20,906 bases of DNA from IMG/VR virus record IMGVR_UViG_3300010938_000148, positions 1 through 20,906 of that record; one strand, given 5' to 3'. A model generated the notes under the pieces. The model ran no database searches. It had not been told where the DNA came from and worked only from the letters and a program-made list of their open reading frames with translations. This stretch comes from a virus. The position numbers were made by a program, and so were the translations under genes. Below, one piece after another: positions 1 to 5,196 of this stretch; position 1 is the first letter of the stretch; every line of letters begins with the position of its first letter.

Positions 1-504
1 TGGACCGCGCCGGCGCTCACCGGAGCACCGCGGCCGCCATTGCAGGGGCGGCCGTATTCATCGGATCGCCAATAGGCGATGACTGCGCCGCGTTTGCGTG
101 CAGCGGCAAGCCGATTGCGCAAGGTGCGCGGCCAACGGCCGGCGAATGCGTCGATCGCCGCCGTCCAGTAGTCGTGGGAGCCTTCGTAGCCCGTTCCGGC
201 GTCACCCAAGACACGGCCATAGACCGTACCGTGGCCGTAGCCGTAGCCGTCGCCAGCGGTACGGTCTATGCCGTACTCGGTCCCTCCATCGCCCGGAAAA
301 CATCCATAGGCGGTGCCTCCGCCTCTTCCGTCTCCGCTGGTGCTTCCCGGCCAGTTTGTGGCAGATATACACCTCGCCCAGGCCGCAGCCGCAGTCGTAG
401 CCGTGATCGCCGCCGCAGCCGCAGCCGCAGCCGGAGCCGGAGCCGGAGCCGGAGCCGTAGTCCGATCCGTATGCATCTCCTGCGCCGCTCTCTAGACGCG
501 CCAT
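1..504 (-). CDS. Gly/Tyr-rich protein, probably frame-disrupted, runs off the left edge
   Basis: I do not recognise a family. Starting at ATG 504 (GGGAG eight bases upstream), one frame gives a Gly/Ser/Cys/Tyr-rich chain with (GS)n and (GC)n runs, then turns at about 350 into an Arg-rich tail that ends near 202. From about 350 the next frame (+1) carries on with the same Gly/Tyr-rich character (GDGYGYGHGTVYG) and then a more ordinary segment (HDYWTAAIDAFAGRWPRTL) that stays open to base 1. This composition match suggests one gene with a +1 shift around 345-352, by mutation, assembly error or recoding. An alternative is that the second frame is used throughout, from the ATG in GGAGATGCAT, giving an Ala/Pro-rich start. 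The start overlaps the end of the upstream gene by 13 bases. The protein's end lies outside the window. Confidence 0.5.
415..456. repeat. Hexanucleotide tandem repeat, seven units
   Basis: Three copies of gcagcc (415-432) are followed by four copies of ggagcc (433-456) on the plus strand. Read on the minus strand they encode the Gly-Ser and Gly-Cys dipeptides of the Gly-rich protein. The six-base unit preserves frame when it expands or contracts, so it does not by itself explain the frame switch just downstream. Confidence 0.85.
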
Positions 505-776
505 GGCGCGGTCTCCCATCGTTTGGCCGCCTCGGGCGAGACCTCGCTGATGCTGGTTACGTTTCTCAGGTGCAGCACCGGAACCGCCGGACCGATGCGG
601 CAGGAGGCGCTTGGGCCGGATGCCGCAAGACCAAACACGCCGCGGATGTCGGCGGTCCAGTCTACGGCGTTGCGGGCGCGCTCCAGCACGATGGTGTCGC
701 GACCGATATCGACTGCTTCATTCGTGTAGCCGAAGAACACGCCGCGGTGCAGCGTGGTGACCATTACCGGTTTCAT
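492..776 (-). CDS. DUF6948-like small phage protein
   Basis: A 94-residue protein with a good ribosome binding site (AAAGGAG) before ATG 776. The sequence is beta-rich with TTLHRGVFFGYTNE near the start, then IVLERARNAVDW, GVFGLAASGP, and a closing VSPEAAKRWETAPW. From memory, this series (HRGVF-G, L-AR---W, LA--GP, T/S-EA---W) matches the DUF6948 family, which occurs widely in phages and has no established function. There is no signal peptide or membrane segment. It sits in the leftward early-type operon, 15 bases after the previous gene, and its last bases overlap the start of the Gly-rich gene. The role is unknown; a modulator of host or phage proteins would be a guess. Confidence 0.72.
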   Translation of the reverse strand: MKPVMVTTLHRGVFFGYTNEAVDIGRDTIVLERARNAVDWTADIRGVFGLAASGPSASCRIGPAVPVLHLRNVTSISEVSPEAAKRWETAPWRV

Positions 777-791
777 GCCTGCTCTCCTTTC

Positions 792-1208
792 TCACTTTTC
801 AAGGTCGTGGACCGCCGCCGCGCTCTCGAGTGCTGACAGATCATCGGAGCGCAGCTCCCATCCGCAGGAGCAAACGGCGCGATGAAAGACGTCAGTAAAA
901 AACGAAACCTGATGGAACGCCGCGCCGGCGGCGTGATCGGACCGCCGCTTGTCAATTCCGTCCAGTATATCCTGAAAATCCATATTGGCCAGCCGCTTGT
1001 CTATTCCGTCCAATATTTCGTGGAAATCTCTCTCCTCCACGTCGGGAGGCACTGGGCGACCCTGCTCCTTGCGGGCTTTCCAGTCCGAGAGCGCGCGCTC
1101 CCACGACGTGCGCCTATTGCGCAGGAAGTCGCCGCGACTGTGGACCGGCAGTGTGGTCAGGCACTCGTCCAGTCCGGTCAGATACCAATCCGAATATGGG
1201 ATTTTCAT
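792..1208 (-). CDS. Hypothetical protein with a CSCGW motif and a 16-residue tandem duplication
   Basis: A 138-residue protein starting at ATG 1208, chosen because GGAG lies eight bases upstream and ATGA overlaps the stop of the preceding gene. A longer reading to 1286 has no such support. The N-terminus is MKIPYSDWYLTGL. A 16-residue unit is present twice in a row in the middle (DFHEILDGIDKRLANM, then DFQDILDGIDKRRSDH). The C-terminus has FHRAVCSCGWELRSDD followed by an Ala-rich helix ending in VHDLEK. A C-x-C-G-W segment followed by an Ala-rich helix and His is common in small phage proteins and may bind a metal. No function can be assigned. Confidence 0.7.
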   Translation of the reverse strand: MKIPYSDWYLTGLDECLTTLPVHSRGDFLRNRRTSWERALSDWKARKEQGRPVPPDVEERDFHEILDGIDKRLANMDFQDILDGIDKRRSDHAAGAAFHQVSFFTDVFHRAVCSCGWELRSDDLSALESAAAVHDLEK

Positions 1209-1606
1209 TGTTGTTTCTCCGCATTCCGTGGCGGGCCGCTCACAGCGCCCGGATCGATCCCGCGTGACCGCGCGTAAGTGTGCCATGCTTCTGACACTAT
1301 CTGGTTATAATTTCTCCATGCGTCGGCCACCTCACTGCTATATTGCGCCTGTGCGGCGGACACGGTCCGCAGATATTCGCTCCACTTGTCGCCGGGATTT
1401 TCATCTCCATCCTGGGATTTTGATCCCACCGTGCTGACCCTGAAAACGAGAAAGGCTCCGTCTACCTGCTCGGGATCAATTTCGTTCGGCCATTTTTTGA
1501 ACGCTGTCAGAAGCGCAGACAGTTTGCTGCGCGCCTCCACGATCCCCAGCATGCGAGGTTCGGACCTGCCAGATGCGTCCGTGCGATGCACCGCCCAATC
1601 AGCCAT
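1205..1606 (-). CDS. Hypothetical early-region protein
   Basis: A 133-residue protein starting at ATG 1606, with GGAGAAGAAAC upstream. I do not recognise it. It has an N-terminal part with MLGIVEARSKLSALLTAFK, a middle part with VDGAFLVFRVSTVGSK, and a C-terminal, predicted helical region rich in Trp, Tyr and Ala (WSEYLRTVSAAQAQYSSEV, then WRNYNQIVSEAWHTYARS). There is no signal peptide or membrane segment. It is co-directional with its neighbours and overlaps the next gene by four bases, so it is very likely translated from the same leftward transcript. It lies directly downstream of the clamp-like gene, but nothing in it points to replication. Confidence 0.68.
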   Translation of the reverse strand: MADWAVHRTDASGRSEPRMLGIVEARSKLSALLTAFKKWPNEIDPEQVDGAFLVFRVSTVGSKSQDGDENPGDKWSEYLRTVSAAQAQYSSEVADAWRNYNQIVSEAWHTYARSRGIDPGAVSGPPRNAEKQQ

Positions 1607-1626
1607 GTTGTTTCTTCTCCGCCGTG

Positions 1627-2352
1627 CTACGACAGCGATATCAGCTCTTCCGCCATCAGGTCAGCGCCGTGCGTGACCGTGAGCCGGAGCGCCCGCGCCG
1701 ACAGCTCGGCGACGACTTCGTTATTGCTGGATTTTCCGCGCTCTATGGCGCGCAACGCCCCGGCAAGATACGCCGGATTGATGGAGAGCGCTTTTTCCGC
1801 CCCGTCGCCTTCTATCACATTGGCCACGTACGCCCTAATCTTCAGGTTGGCTTCTGCGTCCTCAGCCGTAATGTGCGCATCGGCGCCTCGGCAATCGATC
1901 CTGATTGACTCGAGGCCCGCGCGCTCAAAAGCGCTCACGGCGCGCAGGAGCGGTTCGAGGCCAACTATACGCCCAAGCCGCACTGAGCCCCGCAGCGTCT
2001 CCCGTGCGGCTCGCCAGACATCGGGATATGAGATGCCGTCGGCTAAAGGCAGGGACAGCGCGCCGTTGCGCGCCCTGCGATAGTCGTCCACGTCAGCGAC
2101 GGTTACGGGCCCGTAGAATGCCGGCCCCTCTGTGACGTGGAATACCCATCGAGACACCCGATGGCCATCGGTGGCCGTGACGTAGCCACCGCTGTAAGAC
2201 CGATCCACGTGGTAGACGTAGAGCCACCGCTGCATCTTCCTCTGGGCCGGCCCGGGCAGCGCGTGCTTGGCCAGGTCTACAGCGGCGAGGAACTCTCGCA
2301 CATCGACGTCGGCGATGGTCAATCGCGGGATATAGATCGAAGTATCGGTCAT
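1627..2352 (-). CDS. Sliding-clamp-like protein (DnaN domains II-III equivalent)
   Basis: A 241-residue protein resembling the bacterial DNA polymerase III beta clamp, the ring that tethers the polymerase to DNA. Residues 18-30 (VREFLAAVDLAKH) resemble the start of DnaN domain II. Residues 60-67 (ATDGHRVS) match the hallmark ATDGHRL segment of that domain. INPAYLAGALRAIERG (about 188 onward) matches the domain III strand-helix element that in DnaN reads FN--YL-D-L-AL. Normal DnaN is about 366 residues in three domains and forms a dimer. This protein is about the size of domains II plus III alone and appears to lack domain I. No clear ribosome binding site precedes ATG 2352, six bases after the previous gene, so translational coupling is likely. 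The family call is fairly firm; function as a clamp is inferred. Confidence 0.72.
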   Translation of the reverse strand: MTDTSIYIPRLTIADVDVREFLAAVDLAKHALPGPAQRKMQRWLYVYHVDRSYSGGYVTATDGHRVSRWVFHVTEGPAFYGPVTVADVDDYRRARNGALSLPLADGISYPDVWRAARETLRGSVRLGRIVGLEPLLRAVSAFERAGLESIRIDCRGADAHITAEDAEANLKIRAYVANVIEGDGAEKALSINPAYLAGALRAIERGKSSNNEVVAELSARALRLTVTHGADLMAEELISLS

Positions 2353-2357
2353 GGCTG

Positions 2358-2588
2358 TTAGTCTTGATCTGCCGCGCGCGCGGCCTCATCGTCGGTGGCT
2401 GGCCGCATGGCCGCAAAATGGCACCACCCCTTGGTGGTCCAACGGATGTCTCTACGGGTCACCGTCCAGTAGTGTCCGTTTGGTCCGCCGCCACCGCTGA
2501 TACGAGGAAAATAATACGTCACGCCGACCTGATAGCCACGGTCTGACGGCCCGCGGATCAGCTGATAGACATACTCTTCCCACGCCAT
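2358..2588 (-). CDS. Hypothetical protein, first gene of the leftward operon
   Basis: A 76-residue protein with a strong ribosome binding site (AAAGGAGGG, then ATG 2588). It is rich in aromatic residues and Gly: MAWEEYVYQLIRGPSDRGYQ, then a strand-like VTYYFPRISGGGGPNGHYW, TVTRRDIRWTTKGW, and an acidic Ala-rich tail. I do not recognise a family. The aromatic, beta-rich composition suggests a compact domain that could bind nucleic acid or protein, but this is only inference. It is the first gene after a plausible leftward promoter (2617-2644), so it should be expressed early and strongly. Confidence 0.68.
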   Translation of the reverse strand: MAWEEYVYQLIRGPSDRGYQVGVTYYFPRISGGGGPNGHYWTVTRRDIRWTTKGWCHFAAMRPATDDEAARAADQD

Positions 2589-2616
2589 GGTACCCTCCTT
2601 TCTGTTGCCGCCACCA

Positions 2617-2644
2617 ATTAAATCACAGTCTAGGCCGGAGTCAA
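2617..2644 (-). promoter_or_regulatory. Leftward sigma70-type promoter
   Basis: On the minus strand TTGACT (2644-2639) is followed after 16 bases by TTTAAT (2622-2617). These match TTGACA and TATAAT at five of six positions each. The start codon at 2588 lies about 30 bases beyond the -10 element. It would drive the leftward operon 2588 to 1. Confidence 0.65.
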
Positions 2645-2665
2645 GCTTTGGTTTACATGCGCCAA

Positions 2666-2699
2666 ATCACAAATTGTTACGACTGTAACACTCCGCGAT
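2666..2699. promoter_or_regulatory. 34-bp palindromic operator, copy 1
   Basis: The core is TGTTAC GACT GTAACA (2675-2690), a perfect 6-bp inverted repeat around four bases. Outer arms ATCAC (2666-2670) and GCGAT (2695-2699) extend the symmetry with one mismatch. The same 34-bp layout recurs at 5247-5280. Copy 1 lies between the leftward operon and the Cro-like gene, upstream of both. A TTTACA at 2652-2657 sits almost exactly where TTGACA sits in the second copy, so a weaker rightward promoter may overlap it. The likely ligand is the Cro-like protein encoded just downstream (inference). Confidence 0.7.
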
Positions 2700-2748
2700 C
2701 ATCCGTGATCGAGCCGCATCATTGACACGCACCAACTAGGCGGCATAC

Positions 2749-3138
2749 ATGCCACGCATGGACCAAGCAAAAAAAACAAAGCGGCGGATCATAAGGCGAA
2801 GCCCAATCATGCGCGCCATCGTGCGCAGGCGCGGCCTCCCCGCCGAAATCGCGCGCCAGGCAGGACTCGTTCGCGAAACCGTTGCGCGATGGCAATGGGT
2901 GCCAGAGGACTACACGGAGATCGTCTCTCGCATCACAGGTTTGCCGATCGAAACAATCGCCGGCGAACGCGAAAGAATCATGCGGCAACGGTGGGCTATA
3001 CCTCTCAGAGAGGTCACGCCTTCTGCCCGAGATCAGCGTCCAGCCAGTGAGCGATGGATCAAGCGGCGAGCGAGACAGGAGGAGCGCGCCAAGGTTGAAT
3101 ACCTAGCCTTGATTGGAGGAGGGAATGAGAATCAGTGA
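2749..3138 (+). CDS. Cro/YdaS-like helix-turn-helix DNA-binding protein
   Basis: A 129-residue basic protein. Residues about 18-57 look like a compact Cro- or YdaS-type helix-turn-helix: a helix MRAIVRRRGLPAEIARQAGL, the turn and recognition helix VRETVARWQW, then VPEDYTEIVSRITGLPIETI. That last part matches the V-P-----I---TG-----I ending typical of the family. The C-terminal half is Arg- and Glu-rich (ERWIKRRARQEERAK) and probably helical. The start may be ATG 2749 (AGG eight bases upstream) or ATG 2758. It sits next to a palindromic operator that also occurs before the late operon. The family role would be transcription control of lytic versus other genes; whether this one represses or activates is not visible. 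Confidence 0.72.
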   Translation: MPRMDQAKKTKRRIIRRSPIMRAIVRRRGLPAEIARQAGLVRETVARWQWVPEDYTEIVSRITGLPIETIAGERERIMRQRWAIPLREVTPSARDQRPASERWIKRRARQEERAKVEYLALIGGGNENQ

Positions 3139-3343
3139 GTTTTGCGTGGAAATTGCCCGGAAGATCGGGCGGTTCTTCTATCGAGTTCTTATTGTCGTTT
3201 TGCTCGCAATCGCCATTCCGCTAAACATCCTTGGGATCATATCATTGATATTCGGAGAATTTTTCATTGGTGGCGAAACCATCCTCGAGCTTGGGCGGGG
3301 CAAGTTCCACTACGGCCACGTCGGCTATTACGACGGGCACTGA
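3125..3343 (+). CDS. Small single-span membrane protein
   Basis: A 72-residue protein. ATG 3125 is preferred over TTG 3113 because GGAGGAGGG lies directly before it. The start overlaps the end of the Cro-like gene by 14 bases, so the two are co-translated. The N-terminus is short and basic (CVEIARKIGRFFYR). A hydrophobic segment at residues 21-43 (VLIVVLLAIAIPLNILGIIS and on) is followed by a polar, Gly-, His- and Tyr-rich tail. It is probably inserted in the inner membrane. Possible roles are superinfection exclusion, holin-like function or membrane anchoring; the sequence does not separate these. Its position beside the repressor resembles where phages keep exclusion genes. Confidence 0.68.
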   Translation: MRISEFCVEIARKIGRFFYRVLIVVLLAIAIPLNILGIISLIFGEFFIGGETILELGRGKFHYGHVGYYDGH

Positions 3344-3429
3344 TCAGGCTACCGGCCTGGAAGTCTCTTTCGGTTAGGTTTTTTGTCTTCCTGATTATCT
3401 GTATTGGCTGATACTCAATCTGACATTCA

Positions 3430-3625
3430 GTGCTACGTCGAATTGTCGACGTAGAACGTGTCCTGGGCGCTCTTGGCTTCCTGCGCCTTGAACCGCTTCT
3501 TCATGGTTTTCAGGTCGTGGCGCAGCCACGCGCAGCACACGCCGGCGGGAGAGACCGTGAGGCCGCGCTTGCCTTCACCCGGTTCTTCAATACCGGCTTG
3601 GGGAACAGGACACCGTCTGTTGGCT
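3430..3625 (-). pseudogene. Decayed IS481-type transposase fragment with an internal deletion
   Basis: The minus strand encodes a short recognisable stretch: GLTVSPAGVCCAWLRHDLKT, then MKKRFKAQEAKSAQDTFYVD, and a stop three residues later. From memory, IS481-family transposases have VSPSGVR-VWLRHDLET--KRLKALEAK-AQ in the helical linker and, dozens of residues later, QDTFYVGT at the start of the DDE catalytic core. Here the two are joined directly at AQDTFY, so the intervening part is deleted. The rest of the core, with its catalytic acids, is missing and replaced by a short palindrome. The upstream part also loses the family frame. It is not functional. It records past residence in, or exchange with, a bacterial chromosome or plasmid. 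Confidence 0.65.
3433..3454. repeat. Perfect 9-bp inverted repeat at the end of the transposase remnant
   Basis: CTACGTCGA (3433-3441), the loop ATTG, and TCGACGTAG (3446-3454) form a perfect hairpin. It lies exactly where similarity to the transposase core stops and it contains the stop codon of the broken frame. It looks like a rearrangement junction. No run of T follows on either strand, so it is a poor terminator. Confidence 0.75.
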
Positions 3626-3826
3626 AATGCAGATTATCTTCGCTCGGTTAGCCGATGCTGGCTTTCCGCGATGGAGGATCAGGGGTTCTGTTGTGCGGTG
3701 CGACACAGGTCCGTGAGGACAGACTTCCCACCAAAGCCCAACCGGTTAGCCCGTTACAGAACGATCGGCACGCTCTTCGTGTAGTCCGCCGGAGCGCGTA
3801 TCTCTCGTCCGTGCTTTCTTGAGGCC

Positions 3827-3851
3827 GCACCCTTCGTGAGGGTGCGTCTTT
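3827..3851 (+). terminator. Rho-independent terminator-like hairpin
   Basis: GCACCCT (3827-3833), loop TCGTG, AGGGTGC (3839-3845), then GTCTTTTA. A 7-bp GC-rich stem followed by a T run fits intrinsic termination on the plus strand. It could end the transcript of the Cro-like and membrane genes, about 480 bases upstream, shielding the origin-like region from transcription. Confidence 0.65.
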
Positions 3852-3858
3852 TATGCAC

Positions 3859-3914
3859 GCGCGGAATGGAACCCGCGCGAAATAACTAGAGGTTTCGCGC
3901 GGTTCCATCCGCGC
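3859..3914. repeat. Long inverted repeat 1 of the origin-like region
   Basis: The left arm at 3859-3882 and the right arm at 3893-3914 are complementary over about 22 bp with two single-base gaps, around a 10-base loop (taactagagg). The arms contain GCGCGG, TGGAAC and CGCGCGAAA and their complements. It is large enough to extrude as a cruciform or form a stable hairpin in single-stranded DNA. Confidence 0.8.
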
Positions 3915-3920
3915 TATCCT

Positions 3921-3968
3921 AGGCCCTATCCCGGGAGCAAAACCATCCCGTTTACTGGGATAGGGCCT
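3921..3968. repeat. Long inverted repeat 2 of the origin-like region
   Basis: AGGCCCTATCCC (3921-3932) and GGGATAGGGCCT (3957-3968) are perfect 12-bp arms around a 24-base loop. The loop can itself pair GGGA with TCCC. It begins six bases after inverted repeat 1. There is no T run, so a terminator role is unlikely. Confidence 0.82.
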
Positions 3969-3974
3969 CTTGCT

Positions 3975-4019
3975 CTTTCGTCTCGGGGCTTTCGTTTCAC
4001 TTCAGCCCCTCGTCGAAAG
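3975..4019. repeat. Compound inverted repeat 3 of the origin-like region
   Basis: Nested arms: CTTTCG (3975-3980) with CGAAAG (4014-4019) outside, and GGGGCT (3985-3990) with AGCCCC (4004-4009) inside, each perfect and separated by four unpaired bases on both sides. It follows inverted repeat 2 by six bases, making a run of three hairpins within about 160 bp. Confidence 0.75.
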
Positions 4020-4218
4020 AACGAGGACGCGCGCGCGAAGCGCGATTCGCATTGTTTTTCACGAGAGTCAAGAGGGAAAATTATTTTTTTTGTAACTCGT
4101 TGAGTTTGTTGGGCTTTTTTGGGTGGTGGAACGGATTCCTACGGCTTTTTTGCGGTTTTTTTGGGGCTTTTTCTTGGCATTTGCCGATGGGTTAAGAAAC
4201 TATAAGCATCGATTCGCC

Positions 4219-4249
4219 CGTGGACAACCTGTGGAAAACCTGTGGATAA
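4219..4249 (+). promoter_or_regulatory. Three DnaA boxes in exact 11-bp steps
   Basis: CGTGGACAA (4219-4227), TGTGGAAAA (4230-4238) and TGTGGATAA (4241-4249) all point the same way and start exactly 11 bases apart. The third is a perfect DnaA box (TTATCCACA on the other strand). The second has one change and the first has two. Same-face head-to-tail boxes suit cooperative loading of DnaA. The six bases CTGTGG at 4240-4245 also pair with CCACAG at 4251-4256. Confidence 0.7.
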
Positions 4250-4330
4250 CCCACAGCCTCCGGCCGTGATGCCGACCATAATCTGCGATGACGGCGGCAC
4301 GAAATGATCCGGCGGCGTCAGATGTCCGGC

Positions 4331-4350
4331 AGGGCGGCGAGTACCGCCCT
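4331..4350. terminator. Hairpin at the end of the short leftward operon
   Basis: AGGGCGG (4331-4337), loop CGAGTA, CCGCCCT (4344-4350) is a perfect 7-bp GC-rich stem, 12 bases past the stop of the last leftward gene (4362). No T run follows on the minus strand, so it would act as a factor-dependent stop or as an RNA 3' end stabiliser. Confidence 0.4.
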
Positions 4351-4361
4351 GTCGCGACTGG

Positions 4362-4688
4362 TCAGGTAGAGCTCAGGATGAGCAGCAGATTACCCCCTAT
4401 GCCGATGGGGGGGGGCACGCCGCTGCTTTCTTGCACAACGCGGGGGTATCCCGGCCAGTCCGCGGACAGCACCTGCTGCGCGATATCACGCCACGCCTCG
4501 GCCTCGGTGGTGGCGGCAGAATATATCGTGGTGTCCACCATCCCGCCGGAACCCCCGCCGGCGTTGCGCGAGAACCGCGTCACGTAGAGCCGCCAGCCTC
4601 CCCGATACTCGCGGCGCAGCGCGTAGTCGCGTCCGTCGTAGAGCAGGATCGCGTCTGCTGCGTCCTCAGCGGACAGACCTCGGATCAT
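4362..4688 (-). CDS. Hypothetical protein, last gene of the short leftward operon
   Basis: A 108-residue protein starting at ATG 4688 (GGCGG seven bases upstream), overlapping the end of the previous gene by 23 bases. A longer reading to 4775 lacks a ribosome binding site. I do not recognise it. It begins MIRGLSAEDAADAILLYDG, continues with YALRREYRGGWRLYVTRFS, a Gly-rich loop, then TTEAEAWRDIAQQVLSADWP. It has a predicted alpha/beta mix and no membrane segment. The C-terminal segment is read through a run of nine C on the coding strand (4407-4415), so its last residues are sensitive to sequencing error or slippage. Confidence 0.62.
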   Translation of the reverse strand: MIRGLSAEDAADAILLYDGRDYALRREYRGGWRLYVTRFSRNAGGGSGGMVDTTIYSAATTEAEAWRDIAQQVLSADWPGYPRVVQESSGVPPPIGIGGNLLLILSST

Positions 4689-4902
4689 CGGTGAGCCGCC
4701 AGGGATTAAAATTGAGCAGGTTTTCACTGGGTTTCTCCTTTTGGCTGACCTTGGCGAGAAAATCGCGGTAGGCAAGCTCCACCTCGTGCAGATAGATGGC
4801 GTGGTACAGCGCTTCCATCTTTGGGGACATATCGCACCGAAGGCAGTATCGTCGCCACGCCTCTACGCGGCGTCGATCGAAGCGGTCGAATTCGTTGTCC
4901 AT
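4666..4902 (-). CDS. Hypothetical Arg/Tyr-rich protein
   Basis: A 78-residue protein with a textbook ribosome binding site (AAAGGAG, seven bases before ATG 4902). It starts MDNEFDRFDRRRVEAWRRYC and continues with a helical MEALYHAIYLHEVELAYRDF. It contains two Cys (YCLRC) but no second Cys pair, so a zinc site is unlikely. I do not recognise a family. Its leader and first codons are near-copies of those of the next gene upstream (start 5142), pointing to a duplicated expression cassette. The body of the protein is not obviously similar to that neighbour. Confidence 0.65.
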   Translation of the reverse strand: MDNEFDRFDRRRVEAWRRYCLRCDMSPKMEALYHAIYLHEVELAYRDFLAKVSQKEKPSENLLNFNPWRLTDDPRSVR

Positions 4903-4950
4903 GGTTTTCTCCTTTCAGGTTGTGGCGGGCATCCGCCCGCCCACACTACA
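4900..4950 (-). repeat. Duplicated hairpin plus ribosome-binding-site leader, copy A
   Basis: It contains, on the plus strand, a start codon (CAT), TTTTCTCCTTTC (the ribosome binding site reversed), GGTTG, and a hairpin GGCGG GCAT CCGCC (4924-4937). The same order and spacing occur at 5140-5190. The hairpin lies just ahead of the ribosome binding site on the transcript and after the stop of the upstream gene at 4951. It could be an RNA processing or stability element. Confidence 0.65.
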
Positions 4951-5142
4951 CTACGCGCCGGGATTTTCACGGCGGCGCAGCGCCTCGGTCACTATGTCCT
5001 CCGCGTAATATCGCGGCACGCCGTGGCAGCGATAGAGCCTGAACCCGGCCACGGTGTAGCCGGGGTTCTTTTTCGCTTCGCGGTAGTAGTATTTGTCTTC
5101 GCGGAACCAGCGCTCAACGATTTGAATGAGATTTTCGTCCAT
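4951..5142 (-). CDS. Hypothetical small basic protein
   Basis: A 63-residue protein with a strong ribosome binding site (AAAGGAG, then ATG 5142). It starts MDENLIQIVERWFREDKYYY and continues with KKNPGYTVAGFRLYRCHGVP and YYAEDIVTEALRRRENPGA. It has a helix, a short beta part and a final helix. I do not recognise it. It is the first gene after the probable leftward promoter at 5197-5225, so it should be the most strongly expressed of the three. A role in early host takeover is typical for such phage genes but cannot be shown here. Confidence 0.65.
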   Translation of the reverse strand: MDENLIQIVERWFREDKYYYREAKKNPGYTVAGFRLYRCHGVPRYYAEDIVTEALRRRENPGA

Positions 5143-5190
5143 TGCTTTTCTCCTTTCCGGTTGGGCGGGCGTCCGCCCGTCCGTCCTACA
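5140..5190 (-). repeat. Duplicated hairpin plus ribosome-binding-site leader, copy B
   Basis: It has the same arrangement as copy A at 4900-4950, with the hairpin GGGCGG GCGT CCGCCC at 5163-5178. Both copies have the same 4-base loop apart from one change, and the genes they serve both begin Met-Asp with Asn/Glu next. Confidence 0.65.
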
Positions 5191-5196
5191 CTGCGT

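Larger units (their letters stand above)
3859..4256. other. Candidate replication origin
   Basis: Three consecutive long inverted repeats (3859-4019) are followed by an AT-richer stretch with T runs at 4084-4091, 4115-4120, 4146-4151, 4156-4162 and 4168-4172, then three DnaA-type boxes at 4219-4249. The last three T runs start 10 and 12 bases apart, close to one helical turn, so the DNA may be intrinsically bent. Known DnaA-dependent origins combine DnaA boxes with an easily melted AT-rich element, and phage or plasmid origins often add hairpins for primer synthesis. No replication initiator gene lies next to it in this window. The call rests on architecture alone. Confidence 0.55.

Noticed and set aside
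220-460. CRISPR-like array in the repetitive left region
   Set aside because: The units are six bases with no spacers and lie inside a coding region.
174-836. 220-residue plus-strand frame rich in Arg-Ser repeats
   Set aside because: It is the antisense of the hexanucleotide repeat of the Gly-rich gene and of the DUF6948-like gene, which has a good ribosome binding site.
3709-3720. GTCCGTGAGGAC hairpin identical to stem II of hammerhead ribozymes
   Set aside because: The required core CUGAUGA before it and GAAA after it are absent, so it is only a short palindrome.
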